Shown here in pieces: positions 32,164-44,423 of a stretch of DNA of 64,000 bases. The notes beneath the pieces were generated by a model, which saw nothing but the letters and a program-made list of their open reading frames with translations, had not been told where the DNA came from and searched no databases. The position numbers and the translations under genes were made by a program. Origin of the DNA: Chlorops oryzae (taxonomy: Eukaryota > Arthropoda > Insecta > Diptera > Chloropidae). The stretch is from positions 77,625,863 to 77,689,862 of the forward strand of contig CM035808.1 in the NCBI GenBank assembly GCA_020466095.1. The letters run 5' to 3'. The first letter of the stretch is position 1, and every line of letters starts with the position of its first letter.

Positions 32164-33738
32164 ATGGAAGCACGTACGACAATGTTGTTTAAATTTAATG
32201 CAATAAAAACAAAAACTTCGGGCGTTGTGATGCAGGTATTGGCAAATATACAAGAGAAAAGGAAGCTGCGCCGAAAGTATTTGAAATGTATGCGAGCTAT
32301 GGCACTTAATATCGAAAAATATCTTACGTTGGTACAGGAGGCAGCCACTTTGTCATCAAGCCGAAGATTAATATGGCAAAAGGTAAGTAAAAGATTGAAG
32401 AGTGTTTTCGTAAAATATTAAACACACCAATTTTATTTAAGCCACGCACTAAGCTTTTTTGGGAAATTGATTGCCAAAAGAACGATGACGAGTTTTTTCA
32501 CAATAACTTCCGAATGGATCGGACATCATTTGAAGTTCTCTGTGACCTCTTGAGGAATTTGGAGAAACAAGATACTTTTTTCCGTCAGTCTATTCCATTG
32601 CGTAAAAGATTGGCTGTTGCTTTGTATGCATTGGGCTCATCTGCAGAATACCGCACCATTTCCAACATGTTTTGGATTGGCAAATCAACAGTTGGAAGCA
32701 TATTGATTGAATTCTGCGAGGAAGCGTGGAAAATTTTGAGGCCAATGTATATGAACAGTTTTCCCCTCACAGCAGAGAAAATTAAAGAAAATGTTGAAGG
32801 ATTTAAGGAAATTGGCCTTCCACAGTGCTTTGGTGCTATTGGTAAGTTACATTAACATTGCATTAGCTAACCCCGCCATTACACATGCACACACAATATT
32901 TTTGCAGATGGGTGTCACGTTGAAATACATCCGAGAGCAGAAGATGCAGTCGACTATTACAATTATAAGGGATGGTACTCTACTGTTTTATTGGCTTTAG
33001 TTGATCATAGGTAAATGCTTTTTCCTAGATATAACTCATGCATTTATACTTTATTTTTTAGATATAGATTCATATACGTAAGCATCAATAGTCCCGGTCG
33101 GTGTAATGACTCTCAAATATATGAGACATTTTTATTAAAAGGGGAACTTGCCCAATGTAAACTGCTGACAGATAGCACTGTTCTCTTCAATGTTATAGTG
33201 CCTGTTTATATAATAGGCGATTCGGCGTTCAAATTATCTCCAAACTTAATGAAGCGTTATCCCTATGGTGCTGACCAAAGTCCTAGAGAGAAACTATTTA
33301 ACTATAAGCTCTCTAAATGCAGAAGAGTGGTGGAAAACGCGTTTGGACAGTTAAAGGCACGATTTCGACGCATTGGAAAAGGAATCGACAACGGCATTGA
33401 AAACGTTAATAACATTTTAAAAGCAAGTTGCGTTTTGCACAACTTTTTAAAAAAAGGAATCGACAACGGCATTGAAAACGTTAATAACATTTTAAAAGCA
33501 AGTTGCGTTTTGCACAACTTTAACGAAAGAAATGATTGCATAAATAAAATGTGGATGCAGGTGCAAGATAGCATTGAGCGCACACGAGATAACCCTGATA
33601 AAGTTTCCATGCTGTATGACCTGGATGTTGAAGCACACGATATCAGACGAGCTATCACCACATATATGAGTAAGTCTTTTGTTTTTAAATTCATTTATTA
33701 CTCCAGTTGTAGAAGTCTTCAGTTTTAAAAATCTTTAG
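32164..33738 (+). CDS. Harbinger-A DDE transposase, copy 1
   Basis: Five exons with consensus borders: 32164-32382, 32442-32841, 32908-33010, 33062-33669, 33707-33738; they join in frame to 453 residues. N-terminal helical region (RKLRRKYLKCMRAMALNIEK), HTH-like segment (EYRTISNMFWIGKSTVGSIL), then the DDE_Tnp_4 nuclease: first Asp in GAI-DGCHVEI (codon split by intron 2), second Asp in IIGDSAFKLSPNLMKRYP, Glu in RVVENAFGQLKARFRRI. Just after this Glu a 72-bp tandem duplication (about 33380-33525) adds 24 residues in frame. Copies 2 and 3 have Gly where this copy has Trp in NMFWIGK. The enzyme would act in the nucleus together with the Myb-like partner. Exon limits are predicted from sequence only. 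Confidence 0.85.
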
Positions 33739-33849
33739 TACTTGATATTAAATTAATTATATTCTAATTTAATAAAATTAAAGCTTTTTCACAAATATAA
33801 CGTATAAAAAAACAGAGAATCAGCGTAGATTGCCTTATCAAACTATCTA

Positions 33850-34784
33850 CTATTTTTTCAAGTACTCAATAAACGCATTGTTCATTTCAACAGTGCTTTC
33901 TACGAGTTCCTCCAATAAGTTGCAGCTCCGCTTGTCGCATTCTGCCATTTCTTTTGCAACATTGTTCATTTCCTCATGCTGTTTCTCAATTCGTTTTTCA
34001 AAACTGTCCATTTTTTTGAGAATCTGACTATGAAAATTTTGCTTTCCTTTTTAAGATGAAGATGTTGAAGGCTCTGAACTGGACTGCGACGGTGTTAGAG
34101 AAACTGGCGACGATTGGGGTGAAGATACCAATATTGGCGATGGCTGTGGCGTTGGCACAAACAATGGTGATGGCGATGGCTCTGGCATTGGCGACAGCAA
34201 TTCTGTCATATCATAATTATCAACTACATATGTAAAAAAATAATAAATAATAATACTTTAAAATTATAAAATAAATTTGAAATGGATCAGTACACACACA
34301 ACAAGCTGTCTTCAACTAATGTCTCAACATTGTTTATTTTGAAGCTTCCTAATATTTCGTGTACTCTTTGAAAGTATTGCCAATCAAAAGGCGTGCCACC
34401 CGATGCTCCCACTTTGCCTTTCTCGGTCCTGAAATTACAGAAAATGTACACGAATAACTTTTTCCCGGAATTGAATGATATGGGTTAATATTACCTATAT
34501 TTCGCTGTCCAATTGTGGAGCTTCACCTTCACCTCGTCAGCGGATACACAAACGTCGTTTTTTGCCAGAATGGTTGCCATTTCTTTATAAGTGTGTCCAT
34601 TCTTCCTGGGACCCCGCAGTTCCTTAATGCGCTCTGCCCACAACTCCAGCAGTATCGCTTCTGCTCGTTGTCCCCACATATTCCTTTTTTTGTACTTCCG
34701 CTTTTCCATTATTTCTAAATAACATTTATTATTTTCATTTTTAAATAAAAGCGTCCATTGTTTACCTTTTCCGAAATTTGGCAT
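33850..34784 (-). pseudogene. Harbinger-A Myb/SANT-like protein, copy 1, with stop
   Basis: Three exons on the minus strand: about 34495-34784, 34298-34428, 33850-34223, about 264 codons. Exon 1 holds a trihelix/Myb-type domain (WGQRAEAILLELWAERI, TYKEMATILAKNDV, VKVKLHNWTAKYR). Exon 3 is a Pro/Ser-rich linker of SPSP repeats followed by a probable coiled coil. In this copy TAA at 34051-34053 interrupts exon 3 between linker and coiled coil. In PIF/Harbinger systems this partner helps import the transposase and binds DNA. Confidence 0.8.
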
Positions 34785-35013
34785 TTACTAAATTTCATTT
34801 GTGTTGCAGGGATGCAAAGAATCGAAGCAAAATGAAGTAAAACGCAGGGTCGTATTCAGATTTATTGTAATTTGGTGCGTAATATCTCCGAAATGACGAT
34901 ATCTGCGTCATTTCATTGGCATATTTTAGTATGGCGAAATTGCCGCATTTCATCGTTATTTCAGTCGAAATTACGAAAATGATAATTTGAGCTATAGTGA
35001 GGACATGCTATTA

Positions 35014-35064
35014 AATATATTTTAAGATTATCTAAAGAAGATTATCTCAAGATTGAAGGTTTTA
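35014..35064 (+). pseudogene. pol: Pao-type pol remnant between Harbinger-A and mariner
   Basis: About 50 bp of Pao RT-connection sequence (SEDYLKIEGF region) with a local repeat of GATTATCT. It joins the Harbinger-A right flank to the mariner target site and appears in all three blocks. Confidence 0.7.
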
Positions 35065-35367
35065 ACAGGTTGGCTGATAAGTCCCCGGGTTGACACATAG
35101 ATGGCGTCGCTAGTATTAAATGCATATTATTTTTATATAGTGGCAACCTTCAAATGATTCGTGTCAAAATTTGACGTCTGTAAGTCAATTAGTGTGTGAG
35201 ATAGAGCGTCTTTTGTGAAGAAACTTTTGTTATTGTGAAAAAAATGGAAAAAAAGGAATTTCGTGTTTGATAAAATACTGTTTTCTGAGGGGAAAAAATA
35301 CAGTGGAAACAAAAACTTGGCTTGATAATGAGTTTCCGGACTCTGCCCCAGGAAAATCAACAATTAT
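35065..35367 (+). mobile_element. Himar1-like mariner, 5' fragment, copy 1
   Basis: Begins ACAGGTTGGCTGATAAGTCC at a TA site, runs through the untranslated leader and the first codons (ATG at 35244-35246), and stops at CAATTAT where sequence jumps to Pao RNase H DNA after GGAAA. Codon 9 is TGA, as in copies 2 and 3. Confidence 0.88.
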
Positions 35368-35372
35368 GGAAA

Positions 35373-35585
35373 CATGGAAAGCATTTGTGGCAAATACGGT
35401 CTCAAAAATTGTAGGGAATTAATTGCGACAATTGGTTTCACGTTGATTCGCATCGCAATCCAGCGGATATGATTCGCAGAGGTATTAAGAGTAAAGACCT
35501 TTTTGGTAATCAATTATGGTAGACAGGTTTAAGAAGAAAAAGCCATTAAAGTTAATTATGCATTTTTCAACAATTTTGAAGACCT
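35373..35585 (+). pseudogene. pol: Pao-type RNase H/linker fragment (block copy 2)
   Basis: Same as 29862-30074. The junction with the truncated mariner carries a few untemplated or duplicated bases (GGAAACATGGAAA). Confidence 0.75.
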
Positions 35586-36387
35586 GGGCCCCTATTATGG
35601 TTTGCGTTGCGTTCGCAATTGCGTTGCGTTACCAAGTTGCGTTGCGTAAATAATTCGGTTTTATATAACTCTTTCGAACAGAACCAATGTTGCATACTAT
35701 ATTTTACGGAGGGAAAAGTATTTTCAGTGGGTAATACTTACCTTTACTTTCAAACAATTGTCAAAGAATTGCATTTTGATCGAATCGCGAAAGTGTTAAG
35801 TTGTGTGTTCAGTTTTGAAGTCTAAAAATTCATAAAAATGAAGAGTGCAAAAATGGACTCCGTGGCATCATGGTTGGATGGAGGTTCGGGAAGGAGCAAA
35901 TTTAACGAAAGGCAAAATCATCGAAATAATTTGAACATTATGAGCCTTTGTAAAGAAAGGTAAATATGTGGTGAAAGATTTTTAAACGAAGAATTAATAT
36001 ATTTTTCTTTTAGCTTCGTTAAAAATTTTAGGGTTTCCAAAGAGGCGTTCACATATGTATAAAGCGAAATTCAAAGCGAGCTTGGAAATTCTATTCGTTC
36101 ATTTGCGATTAAAGCCGAAATGAAGCTACCAACGACGCCGAAATTTTTGGGACAAGGTGGCTACCAACATCAAATTGGTCAAGACTTCAATTCAGGATTA
36201 GCTCAACCTACCGTCTCTATGTGCCTGAAAGAAGTTTGTGCAGCTATAGAAAAGAGGCTATGTGCGAAACATATTATTTTTACAATGACGGACATGGAGA
36301 AGAAACGAATAAAACAGGATTTTTACGAGAAATGCGGCATACCGGGCGTCATCGGTGCCTTTGATGGCTCTCATATACAGATGATAC
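35586..36387 (+). mobile_element. Harbinger-B, 5' half, copy 2
   Basis: Offset 5511 bp from copy 1 with the same truncation point and the same AGAT filler at the Pao junction, so the junction is older than the block duplication. Confidence 0.82.
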
Positions 36388-36391
36388 AGAT

Positions 36392-37532
36392 GAAGATTCA
36401 GGACTAGTTCTCCCATTTTTGACGGAAAATTTTCCCACATATTTTCTGGATATTAAAAAGATCCAATTTTCCGCTGATCTCAAACTGGCTGACAATAAAT
36501 TTTATAAAAGTGACGAAATTGACATACTTATTAGTGCTGATATTTACCCTCTCATTTTACTAAATGGTATTAGGAAAAATGCGTGTGGATTGCTCATGGC
36601 ACAAAATGCTGTTTTTGGATGGATATTCTTTGGGCCGGTATCACACAAGACATTGAATTATATCCGAGTGTTTTGGTCGTCAATCAATGAAATTTCACTT
36701 AACGACCAAATGACTTGATTTTGGGATATTGAGGATCTTCCAAAAAAGCCGTTTCTCACAGAAGAAGAAAGACTGTGTGAAAATCTATTTGTAAGTAACA
36801 CTTCCCGGGATTCTGATGGTAGATATGTTGTTTATCTTCTATTTAAATCTCTCAATAAAAGCATCGGTTAGTCAAGAAAAATCGCCAAGAGACAGTTTCG
36901 GCGCACTAAGCTTCGCTTATTAAAATCTTTTGATGTAAAAGCCCAATATGATAAAGTCGTCATGGAGTATCTGGAGTTAGAACATATGGAAAAAGTCTCG
37001 ACGCCTGACCAATTTCCACATTTTTATTTGCCTCATCACGCTGTTTTTAAGCCAGAAAGCACGACAACAAAAACTCGTGTAGTTTTCAATGCTTCATGTA
37101 TAACGACAAATGGTGAAAGTCTCAACGACATTCTCTTTGTAGGTCCCTCCCTTTAACAGGATCTCACTATTTTAATTGTAAAGTGGCAATTATTTCGATT
37201 CGTATTCAATGGCGATTAAGAGAAAATGTATCGTCAAATTCGAGTGCATGACTCCCACACTCTCTTTCAGCGACTGATCTTTCGTCAATCCCTCTCCGAT
37301 CCGCTGGAGGAATATGAACTAAAAACAATTACTTTTGTAGAAAATTCACTTCCCTTAGCATCAAACAGTTTGAAACATTTGATGTATGTCGACGATGCTC
37401 TAGCAGGTGCACATACCCTCAATGATACTATTGAAACCTTAAAGCAGTTAATTCAGGCCACCAATTCTGCTGGATTTACTATGAGGAAATGGACTTCGAA
37501 CTGCAAGGAAGTTTTAAATGTATTCCCAGTTA
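36392..37532 (+). pseudogene. pol: Pao-type protease-RT fragment (P4)
   Basis: Copy of 30881-32021, including the shared 57-bp in-frame deletion near 37338. A handful of single-base differences from P3. Confidence 0.82.
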
Positions 37533-37674
37533 TAGCATGTCCTCACTATAGGCCCAAATTACGTAATTTGAGCGTTTTCGTAATTTCAGTCAGAAACCCG
37601 TCCACACAGTCACCATTTCGGTTATAGTAATTTCGTTTAACAGCTGTTTGTTTACTTTATTTTGAATACGCGAA

Positions 37675-39177
37675 ATGGAAGCACGTACGACAATGTTGTT
37701 TAAATTTAATGCAATAAAAACAAAAACTTCGGGCGTTGTGATGCAGGTATTGGCAAATATACAAGAGAAAAGGAAGCTGCGCCGAAAGTATTTGAAATGT
37801 ATGCGAGCTATGGCACTTAATATCGAAAAATATCTTACGTTGGTACAGGAGGCAGCCACTTTGTCATCAAGCCGAAGATTAATATGGCAAAAGGTAAGTA
37901 AAAGATTGAAGAGTGTTTTCGTAAAATATTAAACACACCAATTTTATTTAAGCCACGCACTAAGCTTTTTTGGGAAATTGATTGCCAAAAGAACGATGAC
38001 GAGTTTTTTCGCAATAACTTCCGAATGGATCGGACATCATTTGAAGTTCTCTTTGACCTCTTGAGGAATTTGGAGAAACAAGATACTTTTTTCCGTCAGT
38101 CTATTCCATTGCGTAAAAGAGTGGCTGTTGCTTTGTATGCATTGGGCTCATCTGCAGAATACCGCACCATTTCCAACATGTTTGGGATTGGCAAATCAAC
38201 AGTTGGAAGCATATTGATTGAATTCTGCGAGGAAGCGTGGAAAATTTTGAGGCCAATGTATATGAACAGTTTTCCCCTCACAGCAGAGAAAATTAAAGAA
38301 AATGTTGAAGGATTTAAGGAAATTGGCCTTCCACAGTGCTTTGGTGCTATTGGTAAGTTACATTAACATTGCATTAGCTAACCCCGCCATTACACATGCA
38401 CACACAATATTTTTGCAGATGGGTGTCACGTTGAAATACATCCGAGAGCAGAAGATGCAGTCGACTATTACAATTATAAGGGATGGTACTCTACTGTTTT
38501 ATTGGCTTTAGTTGATCATAGGTAAATGCTTTTTCCTAGATATAACTCATGCATTTATACTTTATTTTTTAGATATAGATTCATATACGTAAGCATCAAT
38601 AGTCCCGGTCGGTGTAATGACTCTCAAATATATGAGACATTTTTATTAAAAGGGGAACTTGCCCAATGTAAACTGCTGACAGATAGCACTGTTCTCTTCA
38701 ATGTTATAGTGCCTGTTTATATAATAGGCGATTCGGCGTTCAAATTATCTCCAAACTTAATGAAGCGTTATCCCTATGGTGCTGACCAAAGTCCTAGAGA
38801 GAAACTATTTAACTATAAGCTCTCTAAATGCAGAAGAGTGGTGGAAAACGCGTTTGGACAGTTAAAGGCACGATTTCGACGCATTGGAAAAGGAATCGAC
38901 AACGGCATTGAAAACGTTAATAACATTTTAAAAGCAAGTTGCGTTTTGCACAACTTTTTAAACGAAAGAAATGATTGCATAAATAAAATGTGGATGCAGG
39001 TGCAAGATAGCATTGAGCGCACACGAGATAACCCTGATAAAGTTTCCATGCTGTATGACCTGGATGTTGAAGCACACGATATCAGACGAGCTATCACCAC
39101 ATATATGAGTAAGTCTTTTGTTTTTAAATTCATTTATTACTCCAGTTGTAGAAGTCTTCAGTTTTAAAAATCTTTAG
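37675..39177 (+). CDS. Harbinger-A transposase, copy 2
   Basis: Exons 37675-37893, 37953-38352, 38419-38521, 38573-39108, 39146-39177, giving 429 residues in frame. All three DDE residues are in place (DGCHVEI, GDSAFKL, ENAFGQLKARF). The HTH-like segment reads NMFGIGKSTVGS. It has Phe where copies 1 and 3 have Cys in SFEVLFDLL. With copy 3, the best candidate in the window for an active enzyme. Confidence 0.87.
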
Positions 39178-39288
39178 TACTTGATATTAAATTAATTATA
39201 TTCTAATTTAATAAAATTAAAGCTTTTTCACAAATATAACGTATAAAAAAACAGAGAATCAGCGTAGATTGCCTTATCAAACTATCTA

Positions 39289-40223
39289 CTATTTTTTCAA
39301 GTACTCAATAAACGCATTGTTCATTTCAACAGTGCTTTCTACGAGTTCCTCCAATAAGTTGCAGCTCCGCTTGTCACATTCTGCCATTTCTTTTGCAACA
39401 TTGTTCATTTCCTCATGCTGTTTCTCAATTCGTTTTTCAAAACTGTCCATTTTTTTGAGAATCTGACTATGAAAATTTTGCTTTCTTTTTTTAGATGAAG
39501 ATGTTGAAGGCTCTGAACTGGACTGCGACGGTGTTAGAGAAACTGGCGACGATTGGGGTGAAGATACCAATATTGGCGATGGCTGTGGCGTTGGCACAAA
39601 CAATGGTGATGGCGATGGCTCTGGCATTGGCGACAGCAATTCTGTCATATCATAATTATCCACTACATATGTAAAAAAATAATAAATAATAATACTTTAA
39701 AATTATAAAATAAATTTGAAATGGATCAGTACACACACAACAAGCTGTCTTCAACTAATGTCTCAACATTGTTTATTTTGAAGCTTCCTAATATTTCGTG
39801 TACTCTTTGAAAGTATTGCCAATCAAAAGGCGTGCCACCCGATGCTCCCACTTTGCCTTTCTCGGTCCTGAAATTACAGAAAATGTACACGAATAACTTT
39901 TTCCCGGAATTGAATGATATGGGTTAATATTACCTATATTTCGCTGTCCAATTGTGGAGCTTCACCTTCACCTCGTCAGCGGATACACAAACGTCGTTTT
40001 TTGCCAGAATGGTTGCCATTTCTTTATAAGTGTGTCCATTCTTCCTGGGACCCCGCAGTTCCTTAATGCGCTCTGCCCACAACTCCAGCAGTATCGCTTC
40101 TGCTCGTTGTCCCCACATATTCCTTTTTTTGTACTTCCGCTTTTCCATTATTTCGAAATAACATTTATTATTTTCATTTTTAAATAAAAGCGTCCATTGT
40201 TTACCTTTTCCGAAATTTGGCAT
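39289..40223 (-). CDS. Harbinger-A Myb/SANT-like protein, copy 2
   Basis: Same three-exon plan as copy 1 (about 39934-40223, 39737-39867, 39289-39662) with no nonsense codon. Exon 3 reads through SSSKKRKQNFHSQILKKM, where KKRKQ resembles a nuclear-localisation cluster, into a coiled coil (FEKRIEKQHEEMNNVAKEMAE). Convergent with the transposase gene; the 3' ends are about 110 bp apart. Confidence 0.82.
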
Positions 40224-40503
40224 TTACTAAATTTCATTTGTGTTGCAGGGATGCAAAGAATCGAAGCAAAATGAAGTAAAACGCAGGGTCGTATTCAGAT
40301 TTATTGTAATTTGGTGCGTAATATCTCCGAAATGACGATATCTGCGTCATTTCATTGGCATATTTTAGTATGGCGAAATTGCCGCATTTCATCGTTATTT
40401 CAGTCGAAATTACGAAAATGATAATTTGAGCTATAGTGAGGACATGCTATTAAATATATTTTAAGATTATCTAAAGAAGATTATCTCAAGATTGAAGGTT
40501 TTA

Positions 40504-41637
40504 ACAGGTTGGCTGATAAGTCCCCGGGTTGACACATAGATGGCGTCGCTAGTATTAAATGCATATTATTTTTATATAGTGGCAACCTTCAAATGATTCG
40601 TGTCAAAATTTGACGTCTGTAAGTCAATTAGTGTGTGAGATAGAGCGTCTTTTGTGAAGAAACTTTTGTTATTGTGAAAAAAATGGAAAAAAAGGAATTT
40701 CGTGTTTGATAAAATACTGTTTTTTGAGGGGAAAAAATACAGTGGAAACAAAAACTTGGCTTGATAATGAGTTTCCGGACTCTGCCCCAGGAAAATCAAC
40801 AATTATTGATTGGTAAGCAAAATTCAAGCGTGGTGAAATGAGCACGGAGGACGGTGAACGCAGTGGACGCCCAAAAGAGGTGGTTACCGACGAAAACATC
40901 AAAAAAATTCACAAAATGATTTTGAATGACCGTAAAATGAAGTTGATCGAGATAGCAGAGGCCTTAAAGATATCAAAGGAATGTGTTGGTCATATCATTC
41001 ATCAATATTTGGATATGAAAAAGCTCTGTGCAAAATGGGTGCCGCGCGAGCTCACATTTGACCAAAAACAACAACGTGTTGATGATTCTGAGCGGTGTTT
41101 GCCGCTGTTAACTCGCAATACACCCGAGTTTTTGCGTCGATATGTGACAATGGATGAAACATGGCTCTATCACTACACTCCTGAGTCCAATCGACAGTCC
41201 GCTGAGTGGACAGCGATCGGTGAACCGTCTCCGAAGCATGGAAAGACTCAAAAGTCCGCTGGCAAAGTAATGGCCTCTGTTTTTTGGGATGGGCATGGAA
41301 TAATTTTTACCGATTATCTTGAGAAGGGAAAAACCATCAACAGTGACTATTATATGTCGTTATTGGAGCGTTTGAAGGTCGAAATCGCGGCAAAACGGCC
41401 CCATATGAAGAAGAAAAAAGTGTTGTTCCACCAAGACAACGCACCGTGCCACAAGTCATTGAGAACGATGGCAAAAATTCATGAATTAGGCTTCGAATTG
41501 CTTCCCCACCCACCGTATTCTCCAGATCTGGCCCCCAGGGAAAAAATTTGGCTGCAATGAAGAGGTGATCGCCGAAACTGAGGCCTATTTTGAGGCAAAA
41601 CTGAAGGAGTACTACTAAAATGGTATAAAAAAATTGG
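40504..41637 (+). mobile_element. Himar1-like mariner, 3'-truncated, copy 2
   Basis: Left terminal repeat at a TA site as in copy 1. The right end is missing: after AAAAAAATTGG it joins Pao RT DNA (matching 25796 onward) at a TGG overlap. Transposase frame: codon 9 TGA, a TAA and one-base shift at TGGTAAGC (about 40812), then a long open stretch to 41560. Confidence 0.88.
40683..41620 (+). pseudogene. Mariner transposase, copy 2
   Basis: Tc1/mariner DD34D enzyme. Visible: HTH pair (STEDGERSGRPKEVV, IAEALKISKECVGHIIHQYL), linker WVPRELT, catalytic Asp in VTMDETWLYHY, second Asp in FHQDNAPCHKS, YSPDLAP. After LAP the coding sequence lacks a block that should hold the third Asp: GGCCCCCAG joins GGAAAAAATTTGG, which also shifts the frame (it ends KIWLQ). 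The deletion is shared with copy 3. With the TGA at codon 9, dead. Confidence 0.9.
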
Positions 41638-42444
41638 CGATTGTTTCGATTCGTATTCAATGGCGATTTAGAGAAAATGTATCGTCCAATACGAGTGCAT
41701 GACTCCCACACTCTCTTTCAGCGACTGATCTTTCGTCACTCCCCTCCGATCCACTGGAGGAATATGAACTAAAAACAGTTACTTTTGGGGTCAACTGTGA
41801 GCCGTATTTAGCAATTCGCACTATCATCCAATTAGCCAATGATGTAGAAAATTCACTACCCTTAGCTTCAAACATTTTGAAACATATGATGTATGTCGAT
41901 CATGCTCTAGCAGGTGCACATACCCTCAATGATACTCTTCAAGCCTTAAAGCAGATAATTCAGGCCCCCAATTGATTTACTATGAGGAAATAGACTTCCA
42001 ACTGCAAGGACGTCTTAAATGTACTCCCAGTAAAAGGTCTTTTAAGTGAAGATTATCTCCAGATTGAAGGTTTTAGTTCCACCAAGACGTTAGGTATTCC
42101 TTGGAATGCAAACCCTGATAGTTTTATCTTTAAAATTTTTAGGTTCTTGGAAAAACCTTATGCACAAAGAGAGAAGTTCTCTCCATGATTGCGAAATTGT
42201 TTGATCCCGCAGGATGGCTCTCGCCGATCGTAATAGTCGCAAAAATTTTTATGCAAAGTCTATGGCTGCAACAAATAGAATAAGATGAAGAAATTCCCGC
42301 AGACCAACTAAAAGTGTGGAAAGCATTCATGGAAAGCCATAAATGTATCGAAAGGATTCAAATTCCAAAATGGGTGGACTATGATCCATCCTCAATGGTG
42401 CAATATCATGCGTTTTGCGACGCATCCGAGAAGGCGTTCGGAGA
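41638..42444 (+). pseudogene. pol: Pao-type RT-RNase H fragment (P5, 5' part)
   Basis: Matches 25800-25856 joined directly to 28881 onward, so it is the empty-site paralog of the fold-back insertion (41690-41703). Carries the same His in YVDH as P2. Ends at TTCGGAGA (42437-42444), target of the hAT-like element. Confidence 0.83.
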
Positions 42445-43799
42445 CATGGGCGTAGCCAGGAATTTTTTTAGGTCTTTTTTCGAGGACAATTTCTCAAAAA
42501 TCAATGAAAAAACGAGGAAATTTTTTTGAAAAAAAAAGTAGGACACATTGATTAACAATTTAATATTGAGAGATACTTTAAAAGTATCATTTTTTGGTTT
42601 CTGAAAGTAGAGAAATATCGTTAGTATATGAAATGAATCAAATCGATTTTATAAATTTTTACTATTGATTTCGCGTTTTATAAATAGCAAGGTGTCATTT
42701 TTTCGATTTTTTCAAAATCGTCCGACAAATACGAAATTACATTTTTTTTAAAGAAAAATCTTCAGTCCCCAATTAAAAAAAAAAAATTATTTTACAAAAG
42801 GAAAATAAATAATAAATTTTTCATTAATTCCACATTATCTCCGTAAATACGATTCTCGGGATTTTAATATTATATTATATTTAATATATATACATCCCAG
42901 CCTATTGAAATTTGGTGTGGGTATAGCTACTATGTAGACTTAAGCTTTGGCTCATCACACACATTAGAAAAAACCCTCTTTCTCTTATTCCCATATCTGT
43001 ATATAAAACTGTTTTTTTTTTTTTTTGCTTCTGATTGTGTATTTAGCCGTCAAATAAAGTAGTCACTTATGGTTAAATTTTAAACATGACCACAATTCGA
43101 AATTCGCAAAAATTTGATCTTCACTATTTTGAATTGAGTATTTTTCAGCTAGACTTAATGCCCTCTTACGGTAACATTTTGACAATGATTAACATCCGCG
43201 AAATTTGCAAAAATTTGATATTGACTGGACAACACAAGAATTTACCCAATACACACTTTTTTTTTTTGCCCGACTGCAACAGAAGAAGGGTAATGTTTTA
43301 ACATATTTTAGGCTGAGGAAAAAAAAGGTATGTGTGCAATCGGCTTAGCCTATGTAAATTTCTTTACTTGTTTCTTCTAATAACTATATAAAGTGCATTG
43401 CCACGCGTATTTATGCAGTAATAAGCTTGAAAACTAGTAGGGTACTGTACGGTCAAGCTTGCCCCACAGTACCACTCTCACTTGTTTTTTCTAGATTTTC
43501 AATGAAATTACGATGACTACCCCATTAAAAAAAAAACGGGGAACTCCGTCTCAATAAAATTAAGATGATTTCTAGTAAAAACAAGAGGAAAATCTTCTCA
43601 ATTAAATTAAGATGATTTCTAGTAAAAATAAGAGGGAATTTCTTTTCAATAAAATTAAGATGACACCCCAAAAAAACTAGAAGTTTTGCAACTGAATAAT
43701 TTTACGATGATAATCGGTTAGAAACAAGCAGTTTTGCCTCTCATTTGCACTTTTTATGACATAAAAAAGAGAAGAAGAAGAGAGAATAAGAAGTTTCCC

Positions 43800-43950
43800 C
43801 CTTATTATACCTTTTACGAAGGAAAGGGTATATTAAGTTTGGCACGGTGTATGTAACATACCAAAGGAGTCGCGGTAGATATAGACATATATATATATTC
43901 TTGATCAGGGTGACAAGAGGAATCGATCTAGCCATGTCTGTCTGTCTGCC

Positions 43951-44022
<72 letters not shown>
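43800..44022 (+). repeat. mini-me-like cassette with (GTCT)n
   Basis: GGTATATTAAGTTTGGCACG, then TTCTTGATCAGGGTGACAAG and GATCTAGCCATGTCTGTCTG, followed by about 22 GTCT units to 44022. This order (core sequence then GTCY repeats) matches mini-me elements of Diptera as I remember them. ORFs reading SVCL or RQTD repeats here are artefacts. Confidence 0.7.
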
Positions 44023-44423
44023 GGTCACACTTTAGTTTTTCGTAATTTACTCCTAAGCCATGAAAGATATCATATTGAAATTTGGCATGGACTTCAACCA
44101 GGTAAATGTCCGAAAAACTGCATACAAATTTTTTTCGTAGTCCCTTCTTGGGTCGTGGGAAGTGGTTCAGAAGTTTCAAAAATCACGATTTTTAACGTTT
44201 TTCCTGGATAACTTTTTTACTATACATCCCAGCTTATTGAAATTTGGTGAGTGTATAGCTACTATGTAGACTTAAGCTTTCGCTGAAAAAAAATTGCGAC
44301 ATCGCTATAACTATGGTCATCATCCTACACAATAGAAAAAAACACTCTTTCTCTTATTCTCATATCTGAATACAAAAATTATTTTTTTGCTTCTTCTGAT
44401 TGTGTATTTTGCCGCCAAATAAA

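Larger units (their letters stand above)
32022..35010. mobile_element. PIF/Harbinger element Harbinger-A, copy 1
   Basis: 2989 bp with terminal inverted repeat TAGCATGTCCTCACTATAG and a TTA duplication at 32019-32021 and 35011-35013. Carries the two genes typical of the superfamily in opposite orientation: a DDE transposase (plus) and a Myb/SANT-like protein (minus). This copy has a private 72-bp tandem duplication in the transposase and a nonsense codon in the Myb-like gene. Confidence 0.93.
29862..35367. repeat. 5.5-kb composite block, copy 1
   Basis: Pao RNase H end, Harbinger-B 5' half, Pao protease-RT, complete Harbinger-A and mariner 5' end. Repeated at 35373 onward at an offset of 5511 bp (5439 bp after a 72-bp duplication private to copy 1), and from about 45940 onward a further 10243 bp downstream. 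Copies look nearly identical over thousands of bases. Confidence 0.9.
37533..40449. mobile_element. PIF/Harbinger element Harbinger-A, copy 2
   Basis: 2917 bp, ends TAGCATGTCC and GGACATGCTA, TTA on both sides. Lacks the 72-bp duplication of copy 1. Both genes look open. Confidence 0.93.

Noticed and set aside
43741..44179. ORFs with repeated SVCL, RQTD or VCLS
   Set aside because: Translations of the (GTCT)n microsatellite.
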